From Acetivibrio clariflavus DSM 19732 (GTDB lineage Bacteria; Bacillota; Clostridia; Acetivibrionales; Acetivibrionaceae): a DNA stretch of 64,000 bases. The notes beneath the pieces were generated by a model. The model saw only the letters and a program-made list of their open reading frames with translations, searched no databases and was not told where the DNA came from. The first letter of the stretch is position 1, and each line of letters starts with the position of its first letter. The translations under genes and the position numbers were made by a program. This document shows positions 8,933-18,905 of the stretch, piece by piece. The stretch is from assembly GCF_000237085.1 (NCBI RefSeq), contig NC_016627.1:1178001-1242000 (forward strand). The letters run 5' to 3'.

Positions 8933-10446
8933 CCATAAATGCCTGTGCAAATATTGTGGGAAAAGCAATAACAGTATTTTCTATATATATATTTATTCCT
9001 TTGTATATAAAATTTCTTGGTGAAGAGTCCTATGGTCTGGTGGGCTTTTTTGCCACTTTGCAGGCAGCATTGGCTTTATTGGGAGGAGGATTTTCCAATT
9101 CTATCAGAAGGGAATTTGCATCGGGTGAAGATAACAACGAAAACAGGCTGAGAAAGTATCAACTGTTAAGATCGGTGGAGGCATTGTTCTTTTTAATTGG
9201 CATGTTTATAATTTTACTGGTCTGGTTGGGAACTGATTTTATTGTTTATCAATGGCTGAAAGGCAATAGCATAAGTCCCGATGTTATTAAGACATCCATT
9301 AGGATGATGGGGATATCAATCGGTATGCATATTTGCTCGAATTTGTATACCGGAGGTCTCCTGGGGCTGGAGAAACACGTGACTTTTAATATCATTCAGT
9401 CAATATTTAAGCTTTTCAAAGGTTTTGGTGCCGTAATGGTATTATGGTTAGTAATGCCTGATATTAGATTGTTTTTATTGTGGAATATCCTTGTTGATGC
9501 TATAAATTTGGCTGTAATTCGAAGCGTTGTTATAAGTGCTTTGAAATCTGACGTTGGTTTGTATTGGAATATAAAACTGATCGGCAATATTAAGTCAATT
9601 TTGAGTTATACAGTAGGTGTTTTTTTTATTGCTATATTTGCAACAATAAATTCCCAACTGGATAAAGTTTTGGTAAGCAAGTTTTTGACGTTGGCACAGT
9701 TGGGAATTTACAGCGTTGCTTTCTCAATTTCTCAAATACCTACATTGATTACCACGTCAATAGTAAATGCAATTTTTCCTACTTTCACATATTATTATTC
9801 CGTTAATGAAGTTGAGAAACTAAAAACAAGTTTTAAAAATTATTACAATATATTTTTGATTTTCAGCATTAGTATCGGATTTTTTATGGCTTTTTACATG
9901 AAGGATCTGTTGACGGTTTGGATTAGGAACTCATCTGTTGTTGAACAGGCTTATATTGCAGCAATTATATTGGTGTTGGGAAACACGATACTGTCTTTGC
10001 AGGTTATACCCGATAATTATTTGCTTGCTTGCAAGAATACAAAAATAATTAATTTAAGAAACCTTCTTACAACCCCTTTGATGTTTATCGTTATGCCGCT
10101 GCTGATAATAAAATTTGAGCTTATAGGAGCTGCATTTTCTTATTTTGTTATTACTTTAATAGGCACAGTGTTTTATAATAATTATATATATTTTAATTTT
10201 ATTGATAAAAATATTCCGGCATGGATATTCAAGTATAATATTATTCCGGCTTTAATTGCTCTCTTAATGGCGGGGATATCGTTTTTAATAAATATGAGTT
10301 TAAAGCTAAGCTCTGTTTTTTCAATAATACTTGCAATTCTATCGGGATCGCTTACGCTATTACTATTACTTTATTTGTATGTACCGGATATTATTATGGT
10401 GATTTATAAGAAAGTCAGAGTTTTGCGGTGGTTTAATACTTTGTAG
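8908..10446 (+). CDS. Polysaccharide flippase (Wzx/MOP superfamily)
   Basis: A 512-residue integral membrane protein with about 14 hydrophobic helices and the arrangement of oligosaccharide flippases of the MOP exporter superfamily. It starts with GTG at 8908 behind AAAAGGGG and overlaps the preceding glycosyltransferase. It would turn undecaprenyl-linked repeat units to the outside for the Wzy-like polymerase at 923-2209. It is the last gene of the operon; no clear terminator hairpin was seen in the 183 bases that follow. Confidence 0.85.
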   Translation: MEKDKAKITINACANIVGKAITVFSIYIFIPLYIKFLGEESYGLVGFFATLQAALALLGGGFSNSIRREFASGEDNNENRLRKYQLLRSVEALFFLIGMFIILLVWLGTDFIVYQWLKGNSISPDVIKTSIRMMGISIGMHICSNLYTGGLLGLEKHVTFNIIQSIFKLFKGFGAVMVLWLVMPDIRLFLLWNILVDAINLAVIRSVVISALKSDVGLYWNIKLIGNIKSILSYTVGVFFIAIFATINSQLDKVLVSKFLTLAQLGIYSVAFSISQIPTLITTSIVNAIFPTFTYYYSVNEVEKLKTSFKNYYNIFLIFSISIGFFMAFYMKDLLTVWIRNSSVVEQAYIAAIILVLGNTILSLQVIPDNYLLACKNTKIINLRNLLTTPLMFIVMPLLIIKFELIGAAFSYFVITLIGTVFYNNYIYFNFIDKNIPAWIFKYNIIPALIALLMAGISFLINMSLKLSSVFSIILAILSGSLTLLLLLYLYVPDIIMVIYKKVRVLRWFNTL

Positions 10447-10629
10447 ATAAAGAAGTAGTTTTTGTTTGTTATGGTCATTAATGGAATAACTGATTATATT
10501 TTTTATAAGAGTATTATCGCATAACTAAGATATATAAAATTTTTAATATAAAAATCTAAATAATATGGAACTTTTTTTTCGTATAACCAATCTAATAACA
10601 TATGATAAAAAGAAAAGGAGTGACAAAAT

Positions 10630-12816
10630 TTGTATAAGAAGATTGCATTTATTTTGGCAGTTGCCGTTCTTACAATTGCATGCATGCCGGCTTATACCTT
10701 TGCAGCCGATGAAGGACTTGAAAAGGCAATAAAAACTGTAAAACAGTATTTCTCAATTCCGGATAATTTCACGGAATTCGACTACGGGATAAACAGCGCA
10801 GGAGACAGGAAGATATGGCAGCTCAATTGGACATCTAAAGACGGAGACGGTTTGGTTGGAGCCAGTGTGGACAGCAATGGCGATATTATCAGCTACATTT
10901 TCTACGATAACACTGACTACAATAGTTCCAAAAAGATTCCGAAAATAAGCAGACAGGAAGCGCAGGCTAAAGCGGAGGAAATTATAAAAAAGATTAACCC
11001 TGGGATTTTTGAAAATTTGAAGTTTGTAGACAGCTTTGCTTATCAGGGAATGCTTAATGATGATGCTTATTATTTTACTTACATAAGAACTCACAATGGC
11101 ATACCTTTACCTGAAAATAACATTTGTGTTGGAATTAACCGCAATACCGGTGAAGTTCGACAATACACCAAGCAATGGAATAATGATACCGTTTTCCCTT
11201 CTTCGGAAAAGGCTTTAAGTATTGAAGAAGCTCAAAAGGCATATATTGAGAACCTTGGATTGAGGCTTACATATTACTCCAGAAATAATGGGGATAAAAC
11301 TGAAGTATATGCAGCCTATACGCCGATATTTGAATCTGACTATTATATAGATGCTATTACCGGCGAAAAGGTTTATCTAGGATATAGTTATAACGGTGCA
11401 GAGGAATGGAGCTATGATGGAGCTTTAAAGAATGTTGCTGTAGGTAGGGGAGAGACAGTAGCACTTTCTCCGCAAGAAATTGATGCCATTAATGAAGTAT
11501 CAAAGCTTCTTACCCAGGAAGAGGCAGAAAAGAAAGTAAGGGAGATAAAATTATTTGAACTCGATGAAAATTATATTGTAAATAGTGCCAGTTTAAGTAC
11601 CAGCTGGACTTCTAAAAATGATTTTGCATGGAATTTATATTTTGAAAAAGAAGTTTCAGGAACCAACAAGGAATACGATTTTCTGTATATCGCTGTTGAT
11701 GCTAAAACCGGAGAAATAAGGAGCTTTAGCAGACCTTTCAGCAATATAGAAGATATAGAACCTAAATTTGACAAGGAAGCATCAAAAGCTGAAGTTGAAA
11801 AAGTAATAAAAGAATTGCAGCCGGAGAAGTTTGCACAAACCGAATATCAGGAACTGTATAATGACAGGATATATAATAATACAAACGAGAAACCGAAGAC
11901 TTATGGTTTCAGTTATGTAAGAAAGGTTAACGGAGTCCTGTTCCCTGAAAACAATATATCGGTTACCTTTGATGCGGTTAACGGAAAGATTGTAAATTTC
12001 TATACCCGCTGGTCTGAAGTGGATTTTCCGTCGGTGGAAAAGGTAATACCCTTAAGTGAGATTTATGAAAAATTATTCAGTGAAATAGGATTAAAACTTC
12101 AATACCGCATAGATACCAATGCGCAAAATAATTCCGAAGAACTTGCTTATGAAAAAATAGATATAATCCAGGCTTATAATAAAAATATAAAATTAAGGCT
12201 TATATATGCTTTTGATGAGGGCAAACCGATAAGGTTCGATGCTTTTTCCGGTGAAATACTTGACTATGAAGGAAAGCCATACAAAGAAAATAAAATACAA
12301 GAATATAATGATATTTCGGGACATTACGCAGAAGATATTATAAAACTTCTGGCAGAAATGGGAATAGCCCTTGAGGGACCTGAATTTAAACCTAATGAGG
12401 AGATAAAACAGAAAGATTTCCTCTTGCTGATTTCTCAAATTATAGACGGCGGTTACCGGTTCTTTGGAAAGACAGCTTTGAAGGAAAATAAAGAAATTGA
12501 AGATTTATATACCCTGCTGATTAGAGAGGGAATTGTAAAACAGAATGAAAAGGATCCCGAAGCACCGTTGACAAGAGAAGAGAGTGTAAAATTCATCATA
12601 AGAGTATTAAGATATGATAAAATAGCAGAACTTACAGATATTTTTAACTGTACTTTCAAAGATAAAGATGATATAAGTTCTGATCTTATAGGTTATGTGG
12701 TATTGGCTAAGGGACTTAAGTTAGTAAGTGGAGATGGAGAATATTTCAGACCTAAGAATAAGCTGACAAGAGCTGATGCAATACTTATAATTTACAATTA
12801 TCTTAATATATTATAA
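10630..12816 (+). CDS. YcdB/YcdC-repeat surface protein with SLH domains
   Basis: A 728-residue secreted protein. A signal peptide (about residues 1-25, ending TFAAD) is followed by two long PepSY-like YcdB/YcdC segments that each contain an FPENNI or LPENNI motif (about 30-250 and 290-550). Two SLH-type segments end the protein, with DISGHYAEDIIKLLAEMG near 560 and YFRPKNKLTRADAI near 705, so it probably attaches to the cell wall. YcdB-type proteins have no settled activity; PepSY segments are often protease inhibitors. It starts with TTG behind AAAAGGAGTGAC. A hairpin terminator lies 16 bases after the stop. Confidence 0.75.
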   Translation: MYKKIAFILAVAVLTIACMPAYTFAADEGLEKAIKTVKQYFSIPDNFTEFDYGINSAGDRKIWQLNWTSKDGDGLVGASVDSNGDIISYIFYDNTDYNSSKKIPKISRQEAQAKAEEIIKKINPGIFENLKFVDSFAYQGMLNDDAYYFTYIRTHNGIPLPENNICVGINRNTGEVRQYTKQWNNDTVFPSSEKALSIEEAQKAYIENLGLRLTYYSRNNGDKTEVYAAYTPIFESDYYIDAITGEKVYLGYSYNGAEEWSYDGALKNVAVGRGETVALSPQEIDAINEVSKLLTQEEAEKKVREIKLFELDENYIVNSASLSTSWTSKNDFAWNLYFEKEVSGTNKEYDFLYIAVDAKTGEIRSFSRPFSNIEDIEPKFDKEASKAEVEKVIKELQPEKFAQTEYQELYNDRIYNNTNEKPKTYGFSYVRKVNGVLFPENNISVTFDAVNGKIVNFYTRWSEVDFPSVEKVIPLSEIYEKLFSEIGLKLQYRIDTNAQNNSEELAYEKIDIIQAYNKNIKLRLIYAFDEGKPIRFDAFSGEILDYEGKPYKENKIQEYNDISGHYAEDIIKLLAEMGIALEGPEFKPNEEIKQKDFLLLISQIIDGGYRFFGKTALKENKEIEDLYTLLIREGIVKQNEKDPEAPLTREESVKFIIRVLRYDKIAELTDIFNCTFKDKDDISSDLIGYVVLAKGLKLVSGDGEYFRPKNKLTRADAILIIYNYLNIL

Positions 12817-12832
12817 ATTTTCCCCCTCACTC

Positions 12833-12874
12833 AAAGAAAGAACTTCCTCTTTGCAGGAAGTTCTTTCTTTTGGG
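12833..12874. terminator. Bidirectional rho-independent terminator
   Basis: A perfect 16-bp stem (AAAGAAAGAACTTCCT paired with its complement, 12833-12848 and 12855-12870) with a 6-base loop separates two convergent genes. T-rich or A-rich flanks allow it to work on both strands. Confidence 0.85.
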
Positions 12875-12887
12875 TATGTATATTTTA

Positions 12888-13691
12888 TTATTCTTCTATA
12901 TTGCTGTTGCAAATACTGTTTACAAACTGGTCCATACTGGACTGGAGCATGTAGCCACCGTCTACTTTTAAAATTGTGCCTGTGATGAAGCCGGCTTCCG
13001 GTGAACAGTAGAAGGAAACGGCACAAGCTACATCCTTTGGTTCACCGATTCTTTTTACTGGGGTATCTTTGATAAAAGTTTCTCCCATTGCAGCTATAAA
13101 ACCATCGGCCATTGGTGTCTGTATAATTCCGGGTTGAATACAGTTTACTGTAATTCCGTCAACTCCCAACTCTTTTGCTAGGGTCATTGTCATTCCTTCT
13201 AAAGCAGCTTTGGAAGCAGCATAATTTACTGCACCGTTAAATCCGTGTATAGCAGCTACTGAGGAGATTATTACAATTCTACCGTACTTATTAAGTTTCA
13301 TTTTTTTAGATACAGCTTTTGTACAATAGAATGTACCGTATAAGTGGGTTTTCAAAACAGAGTCCCAGTCTTCATCCTTCATGTTATATATAAAAGCCGG
13401 GTTGCTTAAATTTCCGGCATTGCTTACCAATATGTCAATTCTTCCATACTTATCATAAATCTTATCAATAACCTGATTAACATCTTCTTTTTTGGAAACG
13501 TCCAATTCAAGGCACTCTGCATAACCGCCGGATTTTTCAATTATTGACTGTGTCTCCTGCAGCAAGGACATTCTTCTGCCGGTAACTATTACTTTTGCGC
13601 CTTTTTGGGCAAGATCAATACAAATACCTCTTCCTATACCGGTTCCGCCGCCTGTAACTAATGCAACTTGGTTTTCAAGATTTTTTTCCAT
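12888..13691 (-). CDS. SDR family oxidoreductase, FabG-like
   Basis: A 267-residue classical short-chain dehydrogenase/reductase. VTGGGTGIGRG near residue 14 binds the cofactor, VSNAG follows at about 90, and the catalytic Ser-Tyr-Lys are seen in IISSVAA and NYAASKAA. The Arg in TGRR after the second strand suggests NADP(H). The closest functional class is 3-oxoacyl-ACP reductase-like, but many SDRs act on sugars or secondary alcohols, so the substrate is open. The ATG at 13691 is chosen because AAAGGAG lies ten bases upstream; an in-frame GTG at 13700 sits too close to it. The gene is monocistronic and convergent with the SLH protein. Confidence 0.88.
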   Translation of the reverse strand: MEKNLENQVALVTGGGTGIGRGICIDLAQKGAKVIVTGRRMSLLQETQSIIEKSGGYAECLELDVSKKEDVNQVIDKIYDKYGRIDILVSNAGNLSNPAFIYNMKDEDWDSVLKTHLYGTFYCTKAVSKKMKLNKYGRIVIISSVAAIHGFNGAVNYAASKAALEGMTMTLAKELGVDGITVNCIQPGIIQTPMADGFIAAMGETFIKDTPVKRIGEPKDVACAVSFYCSPEAGFITGTILKVDGGYMLQSSMDQFVNSICNSNIEE

Positions 13692-14247
13692 TATTGTCAC
13701 ACTCCTTTTAATTTGGGATTTCTAAATAAAGACATACAGACTTGTTTATTGAATCAAAGTACTTTCTTTTAGAAATTTCAACTTGTGTATGCCATCACTC
13801 CTCTTCGTATATTGTCTTTGTTTTTTCTAATGCACCAAATGTTGAACAAAAGAAATGATGTTAATAGGAATTGCTAATACTATTATAGTTAAGTTTTATT
13901 TTCTATACAACAAAAAACAACAAAATTATACAAAAAAGCACATAATACGATATGATAAATAAACTAACATGTATTTATTTTAAGATTTGTTTATATGGGC
14001 AAGAATTTTGTTATACATTTATAATGCTATTGAGATTGTTGAGGAATTTAATGATGAACCTGATTTTGATATGTGTTAAAGATTGACAAAATCGCGCTGT
14101 TAAGTTATAATTTTTGAATTATGATAATAGGATGAACATCGAATATTTATAAGTAATTTTATAGCTCACTAATAAGTTTATTATATAGAAAAGTACATAT
14201 CCGAATCAAAAAGTTTTTAATATAGAGTTGCGTTGGAGGTATAATAA
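13692..14247 (+). other. Intergenic region between divergent SDR gene and leuS
   Basis: This 556-base AT-rich stretch separates divergent genes. The consensus promoter at 14083-14111 belongs to leuS, leaving an untranslated leader of about 130 bases. No T-box sequence of the GGTGGTACCGCG type is present, unlike the ileS leader in this window. No other feature was recognised. Confidence 0.6.
14083..14111 (+). promoter_or_regulatory. Consensus sigma-A promoter for leuS
   Basis: TTGACA at 14083-14088 and TATAAT at 14106-14111 are separated by exactly 17 bases. Both hexamers match the consensus fully, so strong constitutive transcription is expected. Confidence 0.85.
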
Positions 14248-16650
14248 ATGAAACATGATTTTAAAGTTATAGAAGCCAAATGGCAGAAAAAATGGGAAGA
14301 AGCAGGTGTCTTCCGTGCTGAGGATAACAGCGATAAGCCAAAGTTTTATGCTTTGGTGGAATTTCCTTATCCTAGCGGAGCCGGAATGCATGTAGGGCAC
14401 ATTAAAGCGTATTCCGGTCTTGAGGTAATTTCCAGGAAACGTCGCATGGAAGGTTACAATGTTCTTTTCCCTATTGGGTTTGACGCATTCGGATTGCCCA
14501 CTGAAAACTATGCTATCAAAACCAAAACTCATCCCAGGAAAATAACCGACGATAATATTGTGAAATTCACCGAGCAGTTAAAGAAAGTAGGTTTTTCCTT
14601 CGACTGGTCCCGCGTGATTGATACGACACAGGAGGATTATTACAAATGGACCCAATGGATTTTCCTCAAAATGTTCGAAAAGGGCCTGGTTTTCAGAAGC
14701 AAGGCATTGGTTAACTATTGTCCGTCTTGTAAAGTTGTATTGTCCAATGAGGACAGTCAGGGCGGTAAGTGCGATATTTGTAAGAGCGATGTTATACAGA
14801 AGGCAAAGGATGTTTGGTATCTGCGTATTACCGAATATGCTGAAAAGCTTTTGCAAGGCCTTGAAGAAGTTGACTATCTGCCGAACATAAAGCAGCAGCA
14901 GGTAAACTGGATAGGTAAATCTACCGGTGCTTTCGTTGATTTTCTGATAGCCGATAAAGAAGAAAAGCTTCGTGTGTATACAACCCGTCCCGATACTTTG
15001 TTTGGCGTAACTTTCATGGTAATGGCTCCGGAACATCCGCTTATTGATAAGTATGCCAAAGATATCTCCAACATGAATGAGGTTGAAGAATACCGTAACG
15101 TATGTGCAAAAAAGACAGAATTTGAGCGCACACAGCTTGTAAAGGAAAAGACAGGAGTACGTCTTAATGGTATTGAGGCAATCAATCCGTTGAACGGAAA
15201 GCGTATTCCTATCTACATTGCAGACTATGTAATGATGGGTTACGGTACCGGTGCAATAATGGCTGTTCCTGCTCATGATGAACGAGATTATGAGTTTGCA
15301 AAGAAGTTCGGAATAGAAATTATTGAGGTTATCAAAGGCGGAAATATTGCTGAAGCTGCCTATACCGGTGACGGTGAGATGGTTAACTCTGACTTCCTCA
15401 ACGGATATACCAACAAGAAAGAAGCCATAGCCAGGGCTATTGAAGAATTGGAGAAGCGTGGCATTGGCGAAGCCGGTGTGCAGTATAAAATGAAGGATTG
15501 GGCGTTTAACCGTCAGAGATATTGGGGTGAACCCATTCCGATTATTCACTGTCCAAAATGTGGGGTTATTCCGGTTCCATATGAGGAATTGCCATTGAGA
15601 TTGCCTGATATAGAGAATTTTGAACCGGGTGTGGATGGCGAATCACCTCTAGCTAAGATAGATTCCTTTGTAAACTGTACTTGCCCGAAATGCAAGGGCG
15701 CTGCAAAACGTGAAACGGATACAATGCCACAATGGGCAGGTTCTTCATGGTATTTCCTGCGTTATATAGACCCTAATAATAATGAAGCTTTGGCTGACAA
15801 GGAAAAGATAAAATATTGGATGCCGGTAGATTGGTATAACGGCGGTATGGAACATGTTACCCGTCATATGATATACTCCCGTTTCTGGCACCGCTTCTTG
15901 TATGACATAGGAGTGGTAAATACACCGGAGCCTTATGCAAAGCGTACTGCACAAGGTTTGATTTTGGGTCCCGACGGTGAAAAAATGAGTAAATCAAAGG
16001 GTAACGTTGTTGACCCGTTGGATGTGGTTGAGGTTTATGGAGCTGATGTTTTACGTACCTATGTACTGTTTATGGGTGACTATGCTTCAGCTGCACCATG
16101 GAATGACAGCGCTGTAAGGGGTTGTAAGAGATTCCTCGAACGTGTATGCAGCTTATGTGATATTGTCAAAGGAGAAGGAACTACCCCGGAATTGGAGACA
16201 TCTTTCCACAAGACCATCAAAAAAGTTTCCAATGATTATGAGGAAATGAAGTACAATACTGCAATTGCAGCTTTGATGGCTCTTATTAACGAGATTTATG
16301 ACCACGGTTCACTGACAAAGGATGAACTTGTAATATTTATCAAACTGCTTTATCCCGTTGCGCCCCATGTGTGTGAAGAGATTTGGGAGAAACTCGGAGG
16401 CGAAGGATTTTTAGCTCAATCCTCCTGGCCGAAGTACGATGAAGCAAAGACTATTGATAAGGCAGTGGAAATTGCGGTTCAAATAAACGGAAAAGTTCGT
16501 GGGGTTGTTACAATTCCGCTTAACTGTCCTCAGGAAGAAGCACTGGCTGCAGCAAAACAAGTTCCGGACATTGTGCCTTTCCTGGAGGGTAAAACTATTG
16601 TGAAAGAAATTTATGTTCCTAATAAGATTGTCAATATAGTTGTTAAGTAA
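14248..16650 (+). CDS. leuS: Leucyl-tRNA synthetase
   Basis: An 800-residue class I synthetase that charges tRNA-Leu in the cytoplasm. The HIGH motif is HVGH near residue 48 within FPYPSGAGMHVGHIKAY, and KMSKS begins at Lys579. A CP1 editing domain lies between them, with TTRPDTLFGVTFM as the typical editing signature. CPSC and CDIC give a zinc-type cysteine pair near residues 155-177. Length is normal for the bacterial enzyme. A TTGGAGG ribosome site precedes the ATG. It appears monocistronic, with its own promoter and a downstream hairpin. Confidence 0.97.
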   Translation: MKHDFKVIEAKWQKKWEEAGVFRAEDNSDKPKFYALVEFPYPSGAGMHVGHIKAYSGLEVISRKRRMEGYNVLFPIGFDAFGLPTENYAIKTKTHPRKITDDNIVKFTEQLKKVGFSFDWSRVIDTTQEDYYKWTQWIFLKMFEKGLVFRSKALVNYCPSCKVVLSNEDSQGGKCDICKSDVIQKAKDVWYLRITEYAEKLLQGLEEVDYLPNIKQQQVNWIGKSTGAFVDFLIADKEEKLRVYTTRPDTLFGVTFMVMAPEHPLIDKYAKDISNMNEVEEYRNVCAKKTEFERTQLVKEKTGVRLNGIEAINPLNGKRIPIYIADYVMMGYGTGAIMAVPAHDERDYEFAKKFGIEIIEVIKGGNIAEAAYTGDGEMVNSDFLNGYTNKKEAIARAIEELEKRGIGEAGVQYKMKDWAFNRQRYWGEPIPIIHCPKCGVIPVPYEELPLRLPDIENFEPGVDGESPLAKIDSFVNCTCPKCKGAAKRETDTMPQWAGSSWYFLRYIDPNNNEALADKEKIKYWMPVDWYNGGMEHVTRHMIYSRFWHRFLYDIGVVNTPEPYAKRTAQGLILGPDGEKMSKSKGNVVDPLDVVEVYGADVLRTYVLFMGDYASAAPWNDSAVRGCKRFLERVCSLCDIVKGEGTTPELETSFHKTIKKVSNDYEEMKYNTAIAALMALINEIYDHGSLTKDELVIFIKLLYPVAPHVCEEIWEKLGGEGFLAQSSWPKYDEAKTIDKAVEIAVQINGKVRGVVTIPLNCPQEEALAAAKQVPDIVPFLEGKTIVKEIYVPNKIVNIVVK

Positions 16651-16667
16651 AAATAATTTATAATGTC

Positions 16668-16720
16668 ATAAAGGGAGATAGTAGGCTTGTAAAGCGACTG
16701 TCTCCTTTTAATTTTTTGGT
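16668..16720 (+). terminator. Probable terminator after leuS
   Basis: AAAGGGAGATAG and CTGTCTCCTTT form an imperfect stem about 18 bases after the leuS stop, followed by TTTAATTTTTT. Confidence 0.6.
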
Positions 16721-16922
16721 ATAGGTTGTAAGATTTTGATTTTATATAAATTGTAAATTTATAAAGTGGATTAATTATTGCAACCTATTGATAATTGTAA
16801 CTAAATAGTACATAATATACTAAAAAATAATTAAAATAAAACTTTTTGTATACCGATTGACATTTTTATTATTACTTTAGTGATTATGAGTATGGAATAT
16901 GTTAAAGAGGTACGGAAATATT

Positions 16923-18767
16923 ATGGAGAAAGAACAATCCTTTGTTTCAAAAAGAAAAAATAAACCTATAAAAAAAATATTCATTTCAGGTATTTTAAGT
17001 GTATTGGTGCTATTCGGGGGGATATTTACTGTCGGAGGTTTTTTCAGCAAATATGAATGGATCTTTGATTTGTTTTCCCATTTTCGTTTTCAATACTTTG
17101 TTTTCTTTTTAATTATGTCTGTTTTGTGTCTCCTGTTCAAAAGGCGAAAGCTATTATTTTTTTCAATAATTTTTTGTTTGATAAATTTAATTACCATTAT
17201 CCCACTGTACATACCTCATAGCGGTTTTGATAAAAACATCGGTAATTGGCAGGGAATAAAAATTCTCCATTTTAATGTACTGACCGGTAACCGGGATTAT
17301 CAAAGTGTAATAAAATATATAGAGGAAAAGGATCCTGACATTATTTCATTAAACGAGGTTAATCAAAGCTGGATTGACAATTTGAATTTGTCCCGGAAAT
17401 ATAAATACAGTGTTGAGGAAATTAGGGAAGATAATTTTGGAATAGCCCTTTTTAGCAGAATTGAATTGAAAAATCCAAGAATTGAGTACTTTGGCGACGC
17501 GAAACTGCCCAGTGCTGTAGCAGAGTTCTATGCGGGAGACAGAGAAGTGTCTGTCATAACAACACATCCGCTTCCTCCTGCCAGCAGAATTGGTTTTGAA
17601 CTTAGAAACAATCAGCTTTCAGCAATTGTTCAAAACAGGAATAGTTTTAAATCGAGCATGATTTTGCTAGGAGATTTGAATACCACCTCATGGTCCTATG
17701 GATTTCAGAATTTATTAAAGGGTATGGATTTATATGATTCCAGAAGGGGTTACGGCATAGGATTTTCATGGCCTGTGTCAATGCCCTTGCTGTCGGTTCC
17801 CATAGATCATTGCCTTGTATCAAAAGATATAGAGGTATTGAAACGTGAGACGGGACCGAATTTGGGATCGGATCACCGACCAATCTATGTTGAGTTGAGG
17901 ATACCGAAAGTATCACTCAATTCAGAAGAAAATAATTATGTCAACACCGGTGAAATTGAAAATGACCTGGAGGTATTACCGGAGGAAACTCCTAAACAGC
18001 AAATTGTGAAAAGTATTATAAAACCTGAAGGCAAAACAATACAGGAAAGATTTGATGTTCCGGACGGCTTTGAGAGAATTCCCGTTGCGGAAGGCTCCTT
18101 TGCTGAATACTTACGGAATATGCCGTTAAAACGCCACGGTTCTGAAGTTTATTACTTTGATGGGAGAAAAAAAGGCAGAGATGTATATGACGCTGTAATA
18201 GATATGGATGTGGGGGATAGAGACTTACAGCAATGTGCCGATGCCGTAATGCGATTTAGAGCGGAGTATTTGTATCATAAGGGGCTTTATGATAAGATAC
18301 ATTTCAATTTTACAAATGGGTTTAAGGCTGAGTATTCAAAATGGAGAGAAGGATACAGAATCGCAGTTGAAGGCAATAATGCTTACTGGGTAAAGCGAGC
18401 CGGTTACTCGAAGGAGTATTCGGTTTTCAGACAGTATATGGATATGGTTTTTGCCTATGCAGGGACCTTGTCTCTATCTCAAGAACTGGACAGGGTGAAT
18501 ATTGAAGATATGCAAATAGGGGATGTCTTTATGAAAGGTGAGCTTCCCGGCCATTGTGTTATTGTTATGGATATGGCGGAAAATAAGGCCACCGGGGAAA
18601 AAATATTTATGATAGCACAGAGTTACATGCCTGCTCAGGATATTCATGTGCTGAAAAATTTCAATAATACTGAAATAAGCCCGTGGTACAGTTTAAATTT
18701 TGGAGATGTGCTCAATACTCCAGAGTGGACTTTTTACAAAGACCAGCTTATGAGATTTAGAGATTAA
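16923..18767 (+). CDS. Membrane endonuclease/exonuclease/phosphatase domain fused to DUF4846
   Basis: A 614-residue two-module protein. Residues 1-95 hold three membrane helices. Residues about 112-340 are an EEP (exonuclease-endonuclease-phosphatase) domain with LHFNVL, SLNEV (Glu145), GDLNTT, PIDHC and GSDHRPI, which carry the metal- and phosphate-binding residues. Residues about 380-614 match DUF4846, with NMPLKRHGSEVYYFDG and a late GHCVIVMDMA segment. Topology would place both soluble modules outside the membrane. Membrane EEP proteins may cut nucleic acid or phospho-compounds; DUF4846 has no known function. The ATG at 16923 is chosen over an in-frame ATG at 16899 that overlaps the AAAGAGG site. 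Confidence 0.75.
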   Translation: MEKEQSFVSKRKNKPIKKIFISGILSVLVLFGGIFTVGGFFSKYEWIFDLFSHFRFQYFVFFLIMSVLCLLFKRRKLLFFSIIFCLINLITIIPLYIPHSGFDKNIGNWQGIKILHFNVLTGNRDYQSVIKYIEEKDPDIISLNEVNQSWIDNLNLSRKYKYSVEEIREDNFGIALFSRIELKNPRIEYFGDAKLPSAVAEFYAGDREVSVITTHPLPPASRIGFELRNNQLSAIVQNRNSFKSSMILLGDLNTTSWSYGFQNLLKGMDLYDSRRGYGIGFSWPVSMPLLSVPIDHCLVSKDIEVLKRETGPNLGSDHRPIYVELRIPKVSLNSEENNYVNTGEIENDLEVLPEETPKQQIVKSIIKPEGKTIQERFDVPDGFERIPVAEGSFAEYLRNMPLKRHGSEVYYFDGRKKGRDVYDAVIDMDVGDRDLQQCADAVMRFRAEYLYHKGLYDKIHFNFTNGFKAEYSKWREGYRIAVEGNNAYWVKRAGYSKEYSVFRQYMDMVFAYAGTLSLSQELDRVNIEDMQIGDVFMKGELPGHCVIVMDMAENKATGEKIFMIAQSYMPAQDIHVLKNFNNTEISPWYSLNFGDVLNTPEWTFYKDQLMRFRD

Positions 18768-18905
18768 GAAAAGAATGAGGCTTTGTAAACCAACATTGAA
18801 GCAAAGTTTTCTGAATATACCAGCTTGTATTCAATGCAGGAATTATCAGTGTTGAGTATGAATCCATAAAAGCGTTTTTAACATATTGAAAGTGAGGATA
18901 TTGCC

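Noticed and set aside
14578-15549. 323-codon minus-strand ORF inside leuS
   Set aside because: It lies wholly within leuS, which has complete synthetase motifs; the antisense frame has no family features.
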